DNA of 64,000 nt from a bacterium (GCA_030426085.1 JAUHYW010000031.1:1-64000); one strand, 5' to 3'. Shown: positions 40,178 through 49,762, numbered from the stretch's first letter. Notes: generated by a model from the sequence alone, not told the origin. A program made the numbers and translations.

Positions 40178-42709
40178 ATGCGCGCGGCGATCCTGCTCAC
40201 ACTGTGCGTCGTCGTCGGCTGCGTCGACGACCCGGCCGTCATCGGCGACGGCGACCTCGCGCTCGCCGACGCGGCGGTCGACCTCGACCTGCCGCCGATC
40301 GTCGACGCCCGCCCCGACCTGGGGCGCCTCGGCGAGTTCGGCGAGCCCTGCGAAGAGGACGCCGAGTGCGTCTCGGGCTACTGCGTCGAGGCCCGCGACT
40401 TCGGCCGGATCTGCACCCGCACCTGCGGCGAGTGCCCCGCCGGCTTCGAGTGCGCGCCCATCGGCAACGCCGGCCCCGACCGGACCTTCGTCTGCCTCGC
40501 CGACCAGCCCGACCTGTGCAAGCCGTGCGAGACCGACCGCGAGTGCGACGACCCGGCCGACCTGTGCCTGACCATCGGCCTGCGCACCTACTGCGGCGAG
40601 GACTGCGCGGTCGACGGGGTCTGCCCCGAGGGCTACGCCTGCTTCGAGTTCGAGCGGGACGACGGGCCGGTGATGCAGTGCGCCCCGGCCGACGGCGAGG
40701 GCTGCGCGCCGTGCCGCGACGCCGACGGGGACGGCTACGGCGAGGGCGCCGACTGCCTGGGGGCCGACTGCGACGACGAGGACCCGGGCACCTACCCCGG
40801 GGCCGACGAGCGGTGCGACGGGCGGGACAACGACTGCGACGCGGCGGCCGACGAGGCGCCGTCCGATCGACCCGAAGACGGCGCCTGCGCGGCGCTGGGG
40901 CTGTGCCGGGGCACCGCGCCCGCCTGCGTCGACGGGGGCTGGGTCTGCCCCTACCCCGAGGGCTGGTCGGATGACGGCGAGCCGCTGTGCGACGGGGTGG
41001 ACGAGGACTGCGATGGCGCGGTCGACGAGGACTTCGACCGCCAGGGCGACGTGGCCCACTGCGGGCAGTGCGGCAACGCCTGCGACTACGCCCACGCGGC
41101 GGCGGCCTGCGAGGCCGGGCGGTGCGTGATGGGGGCCTGCGAGGCGGGCTGGCACGACGCCGACCGCGACCCGGGCACCGGCTGCGAGTACCTCTGCGCG
41201 CCCACCCGGGAGGGGGTCGAGGCGTGCGACACCATCGACAACGACTGCGACGGCGCGGTGGACGAGGGGCTGGACGCGCCCGAGCTGTGCAACGGGGCCG
41301 ACGACGACTGCGATGGGGCGGTCGACGAGGGCTTCGACCTGCTCGCCGATCCGGAGAACTGCGGGGCCTGCGGCCGGGTGTGCGACCTGCCCGACGCCCG
41401 GGCCCGCTGCGAGGCGGCGGCGTGCCTCATCAGCGGGTGCCTGGGCGGCTTCGTCGACCTCGACGGGCGGCCGGAGAACGGCTGCGAGTACGCCTGCCAG
41501 CCCACCCGGGAGGGGGTCGAGGTCTGCGACGGGGTCGACAACGACTGCAACGGGGTCGTCGACGACGGGGTCGACCTCGCCGCCGACGTGCAGCACTGCG
41601 GGCGCTGCGGCAACCGCTGCGACCTGCCGCCCAACCGGGACGCCGGCTGCGCCGCGGGGCAGTGCTTCGTGGGTGGGTGCGTCGCCGGCTTCGTCGACGC
41701 CAACGGCGACCCGACGGACGGCTGCGAGTACGCCTGCGCGCCGAGCGGGGTCGAGGTGTGCGACGGGGACGACGACGACTGCGACGGGCGGGTGGACGAG
41801 GGCACGCTCAACGCCTGCGGGGCGTGCGGGGCGGTGCCGGCCGAGGTGTGCGACGGCGTCGATCAGGACTGCGACGGGCGGGTGGACGAGGGCACGCTCA
41901 ACGCCTGCGGGGCGTGCGGGGCGGTGCCGGCCGAGGTGTGCAACGGGGTCGACGACGACTGCGACGGGGTGATCGACGGGGGCCGGGTCTGCGGGCCCTA
42001 CGTGCAGCAGCGCTGCCGGCTGTTCGTGGGCTGGGGCGACAGCCGGGCGGGGCCCAACGGCGCCAGCCCGGTGTGGGATCGCTGCCCGGCGGTCGACCGC
42101 GATCTGGCGGGCAACGTGCGCTGCACCGGCACCCGGCGGGACGGGCGCTTCGCCCGGATCCAGGTGGACGGCGACGTCAACGGCGATGACCAGTTCGCCC
42201 CGGCGCTCTTGTGCGACGACGGCGGCGATCCGGCGCTGGCGGCCTACATCCAGAGCCACTGCGCGCTGTTCTGGGGCCACGCCGACCGCGAGCAGGGGCC
42301 CGACGGCAGCCCGGCCTGGGGGCCGTGCCCGGGGGTGCTCAACGGCGACAACGGGCGGCTGCGCTGCACCTCGAGCGGCTACGACGGCGACTTCCGGGCC
42401 TTCGTGACGGTGGGCGACGTCAACGACGACGACGACTTCGGCTTCGCCTGGATCTGCCGCGACCCGGATGACCCGGCGCGGGCGGCGGCGCTCCAGTCGG
42501 CGGTCGCGGTGTACGTGGGCTGGGCGGACAGCGAGCGGGGCCCGCCGGACGGTTCGGCGACCTGGGGCCCGTGCCCCGGCGCGGCGAGCGGCGACCGCAA
42601 CAACCAGCGCTGCGTGAGCACCCGGGGCGACGGCCGCTTCCACCGCATGCGGCTGGGGGGCGACGTCAACGACGACGACCAGTTCGGCTTCGCCTTGCGC
42701 GCCCGCTGA
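40178..42709 (+). CDS. MopE-like Cys/Asp-rich lipoprotein with C-terminal three-repeat domain
   Basis: An 843-residue lipoprotein (lipobox VVGC, Cys15). Residues 50-185 have Cys-rich modules; from about 185 to 605 come about eight copies of the putative metal-binding motif CDG-x-D-x-DCDG-x-x-DE (for example LCDGVDEDCDGAVDE and VCDGDDDDCDGRVDEG) set in CGxCGxxC frames. This is the myxobacterial MopE-type element, thought to bind calcium. The last 240 residues are three tandem copies of an unfamiliar 70-residue domain, each with W-x-x-CP and GDVNxDDxFxFA. Export to the cell surface is likely. ATG 40178 chosen by its Shine-Dalgarno. Confidence 0.88.
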   Translation: MRAAILLTLCVVVGCVDDPAVIGDGDLALADAAVDLDLPPIVDARPDLGRLGEFGEPCEEDAECVSGYCVEARDFGRICTRTCGECPAGFECAPIGNAGPDRTFVCLADQPDLCKPCETDRECDDPADLCLTIGLRTYCGEDCAVDGVCPEGYACFEFERDDGPVMQCAPADGEGCAPCRDADGDGYGEGADCLGADCDDEDPGTYPGADERCDGRDNDCDAAADEAPSDRPEDGACAALGLCRGTAPACVDGGWVCPYPEGWSDDGEPLCDGVDEDCDGAVDEDFDRQGDVAHCGQCGNACDYAHAAAACEAGRCVMGACEAGWHDADRDPGTGCEYLCAPTREGVEACDTIDNDCDGAVDEGLDAPELCNGADDDCDGAVDEGFDLLADPENCGACGRVCDLPDARARCEAAACLISGCLGGFVDLDGRPENGCEYACQPTREGVEVCDGVDNDCNGVVDDGVDLAADVQHCGRCGNRCDLPPNRDAGCAAGQCFVGGCVAGFVDANGDPTDGCEYACAPSGVEVCDGDDDDCDGRVDEGTLNACGACGAVPAEVCDGVDQDCDGRVDEGTLNACGACGAVPAEVCNGVDDDCDGVIDGGRVCGPYVQQRCRLFVGWGDSRAGPNGASPVWDRCPAVDRDLAGNVRCTGTRRDGRFARIQVDGDVNGDDQFAPALLCDDGGDPALAAYIQSHCALFWGHADREQGPDGSPAWGPCPGVLNGDNGRLRCTSSGYDGDFRAFVTVGDVNDDDDFGFAWICRDPDDPARAAALQSAVAVYVGWADSERGPPDGSATWGPCPGAASGDRNNQRCVSTRGDGRFHRMRLGGDVNDDDQFGFALRAR
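41778..41941 (+). repeat. Two 74-bp exact direct repeats (90-bp period)
   Basis: Bases 41778-41851 and 41868-41941 are identical over 74 bp, encoding the CDGRVDEGTLNACGACGAVP unit twice. The identity at silent positions indicates recent duplication or gene conversion. Confidence 0.85.
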
Positions 42710-42737
42710 GCCCGACCGGCGGCGCCCCGCTCAGCGG
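42703..42737. terminator. Hairpin spanning two convergent stop codons
   Basis: CCGCTGAGC (42703-42711) pairs exactly with GCTCAGCGG (42729-42737), a nine-base stem with a 17-base loop that includes another GC-rich stem. It spans the stops of the convergent lipoprotein (42709) and acyl-CoA dehydrogenase (42731) genes and could end transcription from both sides. No U-tract is present. Confidence 0.45.
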
Positions 42738-43909
42738 ATGATGCTGCGCCCGGCCAGCTCGCGGGTCATGTTCTTCTGGTGGGCCTCGAGCGTGCCCCCG
42801 CCGATCTCGAGCAGCTTGGCGTCCCGCCACAGCCGCTCGACCTGATACTCGCCGACGTAGCCGTAGCCCCCGAGCACCTGGATCGCCCGGTCGGCGACGT
42901 TCTTGGCCATCGTCGAGCAGAAGAGCTTCACCCCGTCGCTGTCGAGCCGGTTGCCGGCCGAGTCGAGCGCGAGGCTGTTGCTGGTGTTGTAGGTGTAGCA
43001 CCGCCCGGCCAGGTACTCGGCGTAGCTCTCGGCGATGTGACGCTGGATCTGGCCGAAGGCCGACAGCGGCTTGCCGAACGACATGCGCTCCCCGGCGTAG
43101 CGGTTCATGACCTCGACGCAGCGGCGGGCGATGCCCAGGCTCATCGCGGCCAGGGTCACCCGCTCGATCTCGAGGTTGCGCATCATGCTGGTGATGGCGG
43201 TGCCCTCGCCGCCGACGCGGTTGGCCGCCGGCACCCGGACCCCTTCGAAGACCAGCTCGGCGGTGGGCGAGGCCCGCATGCCCAGCTTGTCGTCGAGCTT
43301 CTGCCCCAGCCGGAAGCCGGGCATGCCCTTCTCGACCAGGAAGAGGCTGATCTGCTTGCGGTTGTCGCCGGCGACGCGGGCGTAGACCAGGAACACGTCG
43401 CCCAGGGTCTCGTGGTCGAGGGCCCCGTTGGTGATCCACATCTTCGAGCCGTCGAGGATGTAGCCGTCGCCGTCCCGCCGGGCGCTGGTGCTCATGCCGA
43501 GCACGTCGGTGCCGGCCCCCGGCTCGCTCATGCACATGCCGCCGATGAGCGCGCCGCTGCACGCCCCGGGCAGAAACCGCGCCCGCTGCTCGTCGCTGCC
43601 GTTGATGGCGAGGTTGTTCACGAACAGCATCGAGTGGGCCAGGTAGGCCAGGCAGAAGCCGGGGTCGGCGGCCGACAGCTCCTCGTGGGCGATGACCGCG
43701 GCGGTGGCGTCCATGCCCGACCCTCCGAAGCGCTCGGGCACGGTGATGCCGAGCAGGCCGAGGTCGCCCAGCGTGCGGAACAGCCCGGCGTTGAACGTCT
43801 CGGCGCGGTCGGAGGCGGCCGCCTGGGGGTCGACCTCCTTCTCGGCGAAGTCGCGCACCATGCGCCGCAGGGCGAGGTGCTCGTCGGTGGGGTTGAAGAG
43901 GTCGGTCAT
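42731..43909 (-). CDS. Acyl-CoA dehydrogenase
   Basis: A 392-residue flavoenzyme of the ACAD family, oxidising an acyl-CoA to its 2-enoyl-CoA with FAD. Characteristic stretches are LGLLGITVPERFGGSGMDATAAVIAHEELS, GGMCMSEPGAGTD, KMWITNGALDHETLGDVFLVYAR, IERVTLAAMSLGIARRCVEVMNRYAGER, FGKPLSAFGQIQRHIAESY and the terminal VLGGYGYVGEYQVERLWRDAKLLEIGGGT. The chain length and the GYGY motif point toward short/branched-chain enzymes such as isovaleryl-CoA dehydrogenase, but substrate is not certain. ATG 43909. A GTGTGATACAC dyad at 43937-43947 lies 27 nt upstream and may be an operator. Confidence 0.93.
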   Translation of the reverse strand: MTDLFNPTDEHLALRRMVRDFAEKEVDPQAAASDRAETFNAGLFRTLGDLGLLGITVPERFGGSGMDATAAVIAHEELSAADPGFCLAYLAHSMLFVNNLAINGSDEQRARFLPGACSGALIGGMCMSEPGAGTDVLGMSTSARRDGDGYILDGSKMWITNGALDHETLGDVFLVYARVAGDNRKQISLFLVEKGMPGFRLGQKLDDKLGMRASPTAELVFEGVRVPAANRVGGEGTAITSMMRNLEIERVTLAAMSLGIARRCVEVMNRYAGERMSFGKPLSAFGQIQRHIAESYAEYLAGRCYTYNTSNSLALDSAGNRLDSDGVKLFCSTMAKNVADRAIQVLGGYGYVGEYQVERLWRDAKLLEIGGGTLEAHQKNMTRELAGRSIIR

Positions 43910-44044
43910 CACGCGGCTCCGGGGGTGGGTCCGTCCGTGTGATACACCAGCCCGACAAGCGGCCGCGAGGCGGTTGAAATCACCCGGCGGATGGCGCTCT
44001 ATTCGGCCCGCTTCGGGCCGGACACCCGAGGGAGGAGTTTCCGC

Positions 44045-46588
44045 ATGATGCTGCGGGCCTGGATGATCGCGGGGCTCGGCGTGCTGCTGAGCCTGGGCTG
44101 CACGCCGGCCGATGACGACGACGGCGCCGGGGGCGCGGGCGGCGCGCCGGTGGACGCGCAGCCGGATCAGACCCGGCCCGACATGGCGCCCGACCCCGAC
44201 ATGGCGCCCGACCCGGACATGGCGCCCGACCCGGACATGGCGCCCGACATGGCCCCGCCCGGCCCGGACATGGCGCCCGACCCGGACATGGCGCCCGACA
44301 TGGCCCCGCCCGATCCGGACATGGCGCCGCCCGACCCCGACATGATGCCCGACATGGCCCCGCCGGCCTGCGAGGACGACGACTTCGAGGACGACGACCG
44401 CCCGATCGACGCGGTGGCCCTCGACGGGCTCGATCAGCGCCCGGTGGGCCGCGGCGAGAGCGTCGAGCGCCGGCTGTGCGGGGGGGACGACGACGTCTAC
44501 GCCGTCGACGGCTGCGCCAACGGGCGGCTGGAGGCCGAGCTGCGCTTCGCCCATGCCGACGGCGACCTGACCCTGACCGTCGTCGACCTCTTCGGCGCGC
44601 CGCTGGCCACTGGCGAGAGCGCCACCGACGACGAGCTGGCGGCGGTCGATCTGGACGACAGCGCCCCGGTCTTCGTGCGGGTGAGCGGCCCGCTGGGGGT
44701 CGCGGTGGACTACGGGCTGACGCTCATCCGCACCTGCCCCGAGTGCGTGGCCGACGCCGACTGCGGGCGGGGGTCGCTGTGCGACGACCTCGTCTGCGCG
44801 CCGGGCGAGTGCCGGGTCGACGCCGACTGCCCGGGGCGGGTCTGCGCCGATCGGGCCTGCGTGCAGTGCGCCGCCGACGACGACTGCCCCGACGGGGTGT
44901 GCGCCGATCGCGTCTGCGTCGGCTGCCGGGGCGACGACGACTGCCCGGCCGGGGTCTGCGAGGGCGCGCGGTGCGTGCAGTGCCGGGGCGACGGCGACTG
45001 CCGGGCCGGGGTGTGCGTGGGCGCGGTGTGCGTGGGCTGCGGGGACGACGGGGACTGCCCGGGCGGGGTGTGCGCCGACGAGGTCTGCGTGCAGTGCCGC
45101 GACGACGGGGACTGCCCCGACGGGGTGTGCGTCGAGGAGGTCTGCGCGCAGTGCCGGGCCGACGACGACTGCCCCGACGGGGTGTGCGTCGACGCGGTCT
45201 GCGCGCAGTGCCGGGGCGACGGCGACTGCCCGGGCGGGGTGTGCGCCGACGCCCGCTGCGTGGGCTGCGCCGACGACGGGGACTGCCCCGACGGGGTGTG
45301 CGTGGCCGAGGGCTGCGTCGAGTGCCGCGACGCCGACGACTGCCCCGGCGGGGTCTGCGCCGCCGATCGCTGCGTCGAGTGCGCCGCCGACGGGGACTGC
45401 CCCGACGGGGTGTGCGTGGCCGACCGCTGCGTCGCGTGCCGGGGCGACCGGGACTGTCCGGGCGGGGTCTGCGCGGACAACGCGTGCGCGCAGTGCCGGG
45501 CCGACGCCGACTGCGCCGACGGGGTCTGCGCCGAGGGCGTCTGCGTCGGCTGCCTCGACGACGACGACTGCCCCGACGGGGTGTGCGAGGGGCAGCTCTG
45601 CGCCCAGTGCCGGGGCGACGGGGACTGCCGGGCCGGGGTGTGCGTGGACGCGGTGTGCGTGGGCTGCGGGGCTGACGACGACTGCCCCGGCGGGGTGTGC
45701 GTCGACGCCGCCTGCGCCGCGTGCCGGGACGACGCCGGCTGCCCCGACGGGGTCTGCATCGACGGGGCCTGCGCCGAGTGCCGGGGCGACGCCGACTGCC
45801 CCGGCGGGGTGTGCGCCGGTGAGCGCTGCGTGCAGTGCGCGGGCGATAACGACTGCCCCGACGGGGTGTGCGCCGGCGAGCGCTGCGTGCAGTGCGTGGG
45901 CGACGGGGACTGCCCCGACGGGCGCTGCGCGGACTCGATCTGCGTCGAGTGCGTGGGCGACGGGGACTGCCCCGACGGCTTCTGCGTGGCGTCCGCCTGC
46001 GCGCAGTGCCGGGAGGACGCCGACTGCGCCGAGGGCGAGCTGTGCGCCGGGGGGCGCTGCGTCGTCGTGGCCCCCCGGGGGCCGGGCCCGGTGGAGCTGG
46101 TGATCACCGAGCTGATGCCCGACCCGGACGCGGTGAGCGACGCCGACGGCGAGTGGTTCGAGATCTACAACGCCACCGACGAGCCGCTCGAGCTCGAGGG
46201 GGTGCGGGTGAGCGAGATCGACGGGGGCAACCCCTTCGTCATCCAGGGGTCGCTGGTCATCGGGGCCGGGGCCTACATGGTGCTGGGGCGAAACGCCGAC
46301 ATGGCGGCCAACGGCGGGGTGCCGGTGGCCTACGCCTACGGCAGCGCGATGGCCCTGCGCAACACCTTCGACGACGTGCAGCTCGTCAACGTCGAGGGGC
46401 AGGTCATCGACGTGGTGGCCTACGACGACGGGGTCGACTGGCCCGACCCGACCGGGGCGTCGATGCAGCTCGGCAGCGGCCCGGTGGGGGTGGAGAACAA
46501 CGACGGGTCGCTGTGGTGTGAGGCGGCCCAGCCCTTCGGCGCGGGCGACCTGGGCAGCCCGGGGGCGCCGAACCCGCCCTGCCCCTGA
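44045..46588 (+). CDS. Giant Cys-repeat lipoprotein with C-terminal lamin-tail domain
   Basis: An 847-residue lipoprotein (lipobox LSLGC, Cys19). Order: signal (1-19), an extended PDMAP-type linker (about 45-105), a PPC-like beta domain (about 110-235), then from about residue 256 some 22 tandem 19-residue modules with pattern C-x5-C-x4-C-x4-C-x2 such as [19 protein letters not shown], and finally a lamin-tail (LTD) domain from about 680 with [38 protein letters not shown] domains of bacteria are often on secreted nucleases or surface proteins. The repeats should make a rigid disulphide-rich rod, presenting the LTD. GGGAGGAG lies seven bases before ATG 44045. Confidence 0.92.
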   Translation: MMLRAWMIAGLGVLLSLGCTPADDDDGAGGAGGAPVDAQPDQTRPDMAPDPDMAPDPDMAPDPDMAPDMAPPGPDMAPDPDMAPDMAPPDPDMAPPDPDMMPDMAPPACEDDDFEDDDRPIDAVALDGLDQRPVGRGESVERRLCGGDDDVYAVDGCANGRLEAELRFAHADGDLTLTVVDLFGAPLATGESATDDELAAVDLDDSAPVFVRVSGPLGVAVDYGLTLIRTCPECVADADCGRGSLCDDLVCAPGECRVDADCPGRVCADRACVQCAADDDCPDGVCADRVCVGCRGDDDCPAGVCEGARCVQCRGDGDCRAGVCVGAVCVGCGDDGDCPGGVCADEVCVQCRDDGDCPDGVCVEEVCAQCRADDDCPDGVCVDAVCAQCRGDGDCPGGVCADARCVGCADDGDCPDGVCVAEGCVECRDADDCPGGVCAADRCVECAADGDCPDGVCVADRCVACRGDRDCPGGVCADNACAQCRADADCADGVCAEGVCVGCLDDDDCPDGVCEGQLCAQCRGDGDCRAGVCVDAVCVGCGADDDCPGGVCVDAACAACRDDAGCPDGVCIDGACAECRGDADCPGGVCAGERCVQCAGDNDCPDGVCAGERCVQCVGDGDCPDGRCADSICVECVGDGDCPDGFCVASACAQCREDADCAEGELCAGGRCVVVAPRGPGPVELVITELMPDPDAVSDADGEWFEIYNATDEPLELEGVRVSEIDGGNPFVIQGSLVIGAGAYMVLGRNADMAANGGVPVAYAYGSAMALRNTFDDVQLVNVEGQVIDVVAYDDGVDWPDPTGASMQLGSGPVGVENNDGSLWCEAAQPFGAGDLGSPGAPNPPCP
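44178..44358 (+). repeat. Low-complexity PDMAP-coding repeat
   Basis: About 13 copies of the coding unit for PDMAP or DPDMAP make a Pro/Met/Asp linker in the lipoprotein. The DNA unit is roughly 12-18 bp long (CCCGACATGGCGCCCGAC type) and prone to slippage. Confidence 0.75.
44810..46066 (+). repeat. 57-bp tandem repeat array, about 22 units
   Basis: Each unit codes for one 19-residue Cys module. Units 4 (44981) and 15 (45608) are nearly identical, and units 3 and 5 match 14 and 16 better than their direct neighbours, suggesting that an older block of about eleven units (627 bp) was duplicated. This is coding sequence and not a CRISPR array. Confidence 0.85.
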
Positions 46589-46603
46589 ACGGCGACGGGC
46601 AGG

Positions 46604-46626
46604 CCGCCGGGGTCAGCCCCCGGCGG
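46604..46626. terminator. GC-rich hairpin between convergent stops
   Basis: CCGCCGGGG (46604-46612) pairs with CCCCGGCGG (46618-46626) over a five-base loop, between the stop of the Cys-repeat lipoprotein (46588) and the last codons of the convergent gene ending at 46613. A bidirectional terminator is possible; no T-run follows. Confidence 0.4.
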
Positions 46627-48466
46627 GGGCGGCGGGCGCGGCTGGGGGCGCCGGGGTGGGGGCCGGCTGGGGGCCCAGCATGCCGATCCAGATGGTGTAG
46701 GCCACCAACACGCTGAAGATCACCGCCACGTTGAGCAGGAGCTGCCCCCAGCGGCCCTTCTCCCAGATCTTGGGGTCGGGCAGCGGCAGCTTGCCCTGCT
46801 GGATCATGCGGCCGGTGCGGAACGCGTCGACGATGGCGAAGAGCCACGGCAGCACCAGCACCGCCGACAGCGCGCAGGCGATGCCCCGGTCGCGCTGGCC
46901 GTTGTAGACCTGCCCCATGCCCGGCAGCACCAGGCTGAGCGCGGCGGCGAGCGGCGCGCTGTGGGCGATGCGGGGCGGGCCCTGCCCCTCGCCCTCCCGC
47001 TGCACGATGCGGAACGAGCCGCTGTCGGTGACCTCTTCGTCGGGGCGGGCGATGGGCCGGGCGACCATCTGGCCGGTCGACAGGATCGCGACCCCGCCCG
47101 AGGGCGTGCCCCGGCGCCCGGTGTCCCCCGCCGTGCGCCGCTCGCGGTCGAGCTGGTAGACCCCCGGGCGCACCCCGCGGCTCGACTTGCTCGACGCCCG
47201 GCGCGCGTCGCTGCGCATCTCGGCCTCGAGCTCCTCGTCGGTGACCGCGCTGACCTGCCGGGTCTCGACGTCGTCGTCGGCGAGCGGGTCGAGCGAGGCC
47301 TCCCGGGTGAAGGTGCCCGTCTCGGACGGATCGACCGTCGGCGCGTCGAGCTGCACCACCATCGGCCCGCCGGGCGGGTTGCGGGACATCGGCGGGTCGA
47401 GCGAGGGCAGCCGGTCGGGGGTCGACAGGCGGGGCAGCGGCAGATCGTCGAGCTCACCCGGTCGGGGCGGCGGCGGGCCGAGGCCGGCGTCGACCCCGGG
47501 CGGCATCAGCAGCCGGTCGGTGGGCTTGTCCCCGATCGCGGCGCCCCGCCGGGGCGGGGCCTCGGCGATGGGCGGCGGCTCGAGCAGGTCGACCGGCCCG
47601 CTGGGGAAGCTGCGTCGGCGGCCGCCCTCCCGCAGCCGGCGCACCGCGGCGGGGTCGAACTGCTCGTTGGGCGCGGCGAAGCCGGCGAGCGTGCCCCGGT
47701 CGGCGGGCGGCGGCGGGCCGTCGATCGAGCCCGAGGAGGGCGGGGGCGGGGGCGGCTCGTACATCGCCGCCCCGAAGGACTGGGTCGGCCCCGGCCCGAG
47801 CGGCAGCTCGTCGTCGATGATGCCCATCAGCCCGCTGGCGTAGCTCGGGGCGCCGCTGGGGCCCTTGACCGCGGTGGGGATGTCGGCCTCTTCGTCGTCC
47901 CCGCCGACGACCGGCGGCAGCGCGTCGACCGGATCGGGCGCCTCGCCCACCCGGGCGAGCGCGGCCCGCACCATCGAGGGGTCGAACGGGCGGGTGGCGT
48001 TGTAGCGGACCTCGTCGCTCTCGGCCGGCGGGCCGTCGGGGCGGTCGATGTCGGGCAGGGGCGGCAGGTCGCCGTCGGGGGGCACCCCGAGCGGCGGGGC
48101 CGAGCGGGCGGCGGCCTCGAGCGCCTTGCGCAGCCCGGCCATGTTGAACGGCTGGGTGCCGGGCCCCACCGGGCTGGCCCGGTCGCCGGCCGCCGGGCCC
48201 GGGGGCCGCTCGCCTTCGAGGGGGCGGTCGACCACCTCGGCCTCGGCGCCCAGGCTCTGGAACACCGCGACGAGCTGCTTGGCCTCGTCGAAGGGCAGGC
48301 CGACGGCGACGACCACCTCGCCGTCGTCGAGCGCGGCCTCGAGGCTCTCGGCGTCGCCGCCGATGATCGGGCTGATCATGAGCGCCAGATCGGCCGCCCA
48401 GTCCTCGCCGGCCGCCTGCGGCTGCCGAATGCGTACGCCGTATCCCTGTGCGCCGTCCACGCTCAC
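46613..48466 (-). CDS. Membrane protein with disordered linker and TM2/DUF5683-like end
   Basis: A 617-residue protein. The first 80 residues are a small alpha/beta domain resembling the C-terminal fold of ribosomal protein L7/L12 (VVVAVGLPFDEAKQLVAVFQSLGAEAEVV). Residues 85-470 are Pro/Asp/Gly-rich and probably disordered, with scattered short repeats (RPFDPSMVRAAL, EQFDPAAVRRLRE, QPFNMAGLRKAL), likely peptide docking sites. The end has three hydrophobic segments (PLAAALSLVLPGMGQVYNGQRDRGIACALSAVLVLPWLFAIVDAFRTGRMI), the typical plan of TM2/DUF5683 domains. Function unknown. Starts at GTG 48466, 67 nt behind the ferritin-like gene stop. Confidence 0.8.
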   Translation of the reverse strand: MSVDGAQGYGVRIRQPQAAGEDWAADLALMISPIIGGDAESLEAALDDGEVVVAVGLPFDEAKQLVAVFQSLGAEAEVVDRPLEGERPPGPAAGDRASPVGPGTQPFNMAGLRKALEAAARSAPPLGVPPDGDLPPLPDIDRPDGPPAESDEVRYNATRPFDPSMVRAALARVGEAPDPVDALPPVVGGDDEEADIPTAVKGPSGAPSYASGLMGIIDDELPLGPGPTQSFGAAMYEPPPPPPSSGSIDGPPPPADRGTLAGFAAPNEQFDPAAVRRLREGGRRRSFPSGPVDLLEPPPIAEAPPRRGAAIGDKPTDRLLMPPGVDAGLGPPPPRPGELDDLPLPRLSTPDRLPSLDPPMSRNPPGGPMVVQLDAPTVDPSETGTFTREASLDPLADDDVETRQVSAVTDEELEAEMRSDARRASSKSSRGVRPGVYQLDRERRTAGDTGRRGTPSGGVAILSTGQMVARPIARPDEEVTDSGSFRIVQREGEGQGPPRIAHSAPLAAALSLVLPGMGQVYNGQRDRGIACALSAVLVLPWLFAIVDAFRTGRMIQQGKLPLPDPKIWEKGRWGQLLLNVAVIFSVLVAYTIWIGMLGPQPAPTPAPPAAPAAPAGG

Positions 48467-48533
48467 GTCTCGCAGTCAATCCCCCCTATCAATGGCACGG
48501 ACCGCCGGGGATCTCCAGTTTCGAGTACCCCCG

Positions 48534-49718
48534 TCAGCCGGCCATCATCTGAGCGTCGGACAGCCGGTCGGTGGAGGGCAGGTGGATATAGCGCCCGAGC
48601 CCCACCCGCTCGTAGTGCCGGGCCACCCGGGGGGTCAGCAGCCCGATGGCCCGCAGGTTGGGCACCAGCCGCCGGAACATCGTGCGGCGGAAGGTCTCGA
48701 GCCCCGGCATCTGCTCGACGAGCCGGTTCCACTCCCGGCGGCTCATGAGGTGGGCGAAGTCCTCCTCGTACAGCTCGTGGGCCAGGAACCGGTTGCGCAT
48801 CAGCACCACCACCTCGAACGCCCAGTCCTCCCGCTCCCGCCGCTCGCGCTCGGAGAGCCGGCGGTAATGGGGGGCGAGCGCCAGGATGCCGTAGCGCACG
48901 TGCCGCGCCTCGTCGTGGATGACCCGCCGCAAGAGCTCGCGCAGCAGCGGCTCGTGGGTCGTGCGGCGCAGGGTGGCGAACGCGCCGAGCGCCAGCCCTT
49001 CGACCAGGATCTGCATGCCGAGGAACTTCATGTCCCACCGGCCGTCGGTCATCAGCCCGTCGATGATCGTGAAGAGGTTGTCGTTGATCTCGTAGCGCAG
49101 CTCGAGCTTCTCGGTGAGGTAGCGGTGGAAGACCTCGACGTGGCGGGCCTCGTCCATCACCTGGGTCGCCCCGTAGAACTTGCCGTCGAACTGCTCGGTG
49201 GCCTCGGTGACCTGGGCCGCGGCGAGCAGGGCCCCCTGCTCCCCGTGCAGGAACTGGCTGAGCATCCACGCGGTGAGCTTGAGCACGAACGTCTTTCGCG
49301 CGCGGGCGTCGGGGCGGAACCCGGCCCGCTCGAAGACCGACCAGTCGACGAAGCCCCGGTCGACGAGCGGCGTCGCCGGGTCGTAGGGGTCGACCGAGGT
49401 CTGCCAGTCCAGATCGGTGGCCCCGTTCCACTGCAAGCGCTTGGCCTTCTCGTACAGCGCCCGCATCTCGGGGTTGTCGTGGGGGTAGTCGAAGTCGAAC
49501 CACGCCCGGTGACGGGCCTGCATCCGGGCCCGGCCCGAGCGGCCCTGGCGCAGGAAGAGCCCCCGGGCGGCGGACGGGGCCAGCCGGGTCATCACCCGCA
49601 GGTTCTCGACGGCGAGCACGGCGTTGAGGTGGTCGACGTAGGCCTCGACCCGGGTGCGGACCGGGGTCGGCAGGCGCCGGACGATGGGGTTCTTGTCCAC
49701 AAAAGCCGGGATCTGCAT
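48534..49718 (-). CDS. Ferritin-like diiron protein
   Basis: A 394-residue soluble protein with a four-helix diiron core. The metal ligands appear as E-(n)-EARH pairs: HGEQGALL near 155, VMDEARHVEVFHRYL near 190, LVEGLALGAF near 240 and VIHDEARHVRYGI near 275. This resembles AurF-like/ribonucleotide-reductase-like diiron oxygenases that oxidise or hydroxylate small molecules. The N-terminal 110 residues include a WFDFDYPHDNPEMRALYEKAKRLQWN motif common in these proteins. GGGAGGCGCCG precedes ATG 49718. It is divergent from the ArsA operon, with promoter elements 95 bp apart. Confidence 0.87.
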   Translation of the reverse strand: MQIPAFVDKNPIVRRLPTPVRTRVEAYVDHLNAVLAVENLRVMTRLAPSAARGLFLRQGRSGRARMQARHRAWFDFDYPHDNPEMRALYEKAKRLQWNGATDLDWQTSVDPYDPATPLVDRGFVDWSVFERAGFRPDARARKTFVLKLTAWMLSQFLHGEQGALLAAAQVTEATEQFDGKFYGATQVMDEARHVEVFHRYLTEKLELRYEINDNLFTIIDGLMTDGRWDMKFLGMQILVEGLALGAFATLRRTTHEPLLRELLRRVIHDEARHVRYGILALAPHYRRLSERERREREDWAFEVVVLMRNRFLAHELYEEDFAHLMSRREWNRLVEQMPGLETFRRTMFRRLVPNLRAIGLLTPRVARHYERVGLGRYIHLPSTDRLSDAQMMAG

Positions 49719-49756
49719 CGGCGCCTCCCACGCCCGGTGGCCTCCGGGCCACAAAA

Positions 49757-49762
49757 AGCATA
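49757..49762 (-). promoter_or_regulatory. -10-like TATGCT before the diiron gene
   Basis: Minus-strand GCTATGCTTTTT lies about 39 bases upstream of ATG 49718. It matches the GNTANNNT pattern and is followed by a T-run. Confidence 0.45.

Noticed and set aside
39134-42643. 1169-residue minus-strand frame
   Set aside because: Antisense of the TerB-like and MopE-like genes; Val/Ala/His-rich repeats only mirror the Cys/Asp motif.
44810-46066. CRISPR array
   Set aside because: Period 57 bp with no conserved repeat/unique spacer split; it codes for Cys modules in frame.
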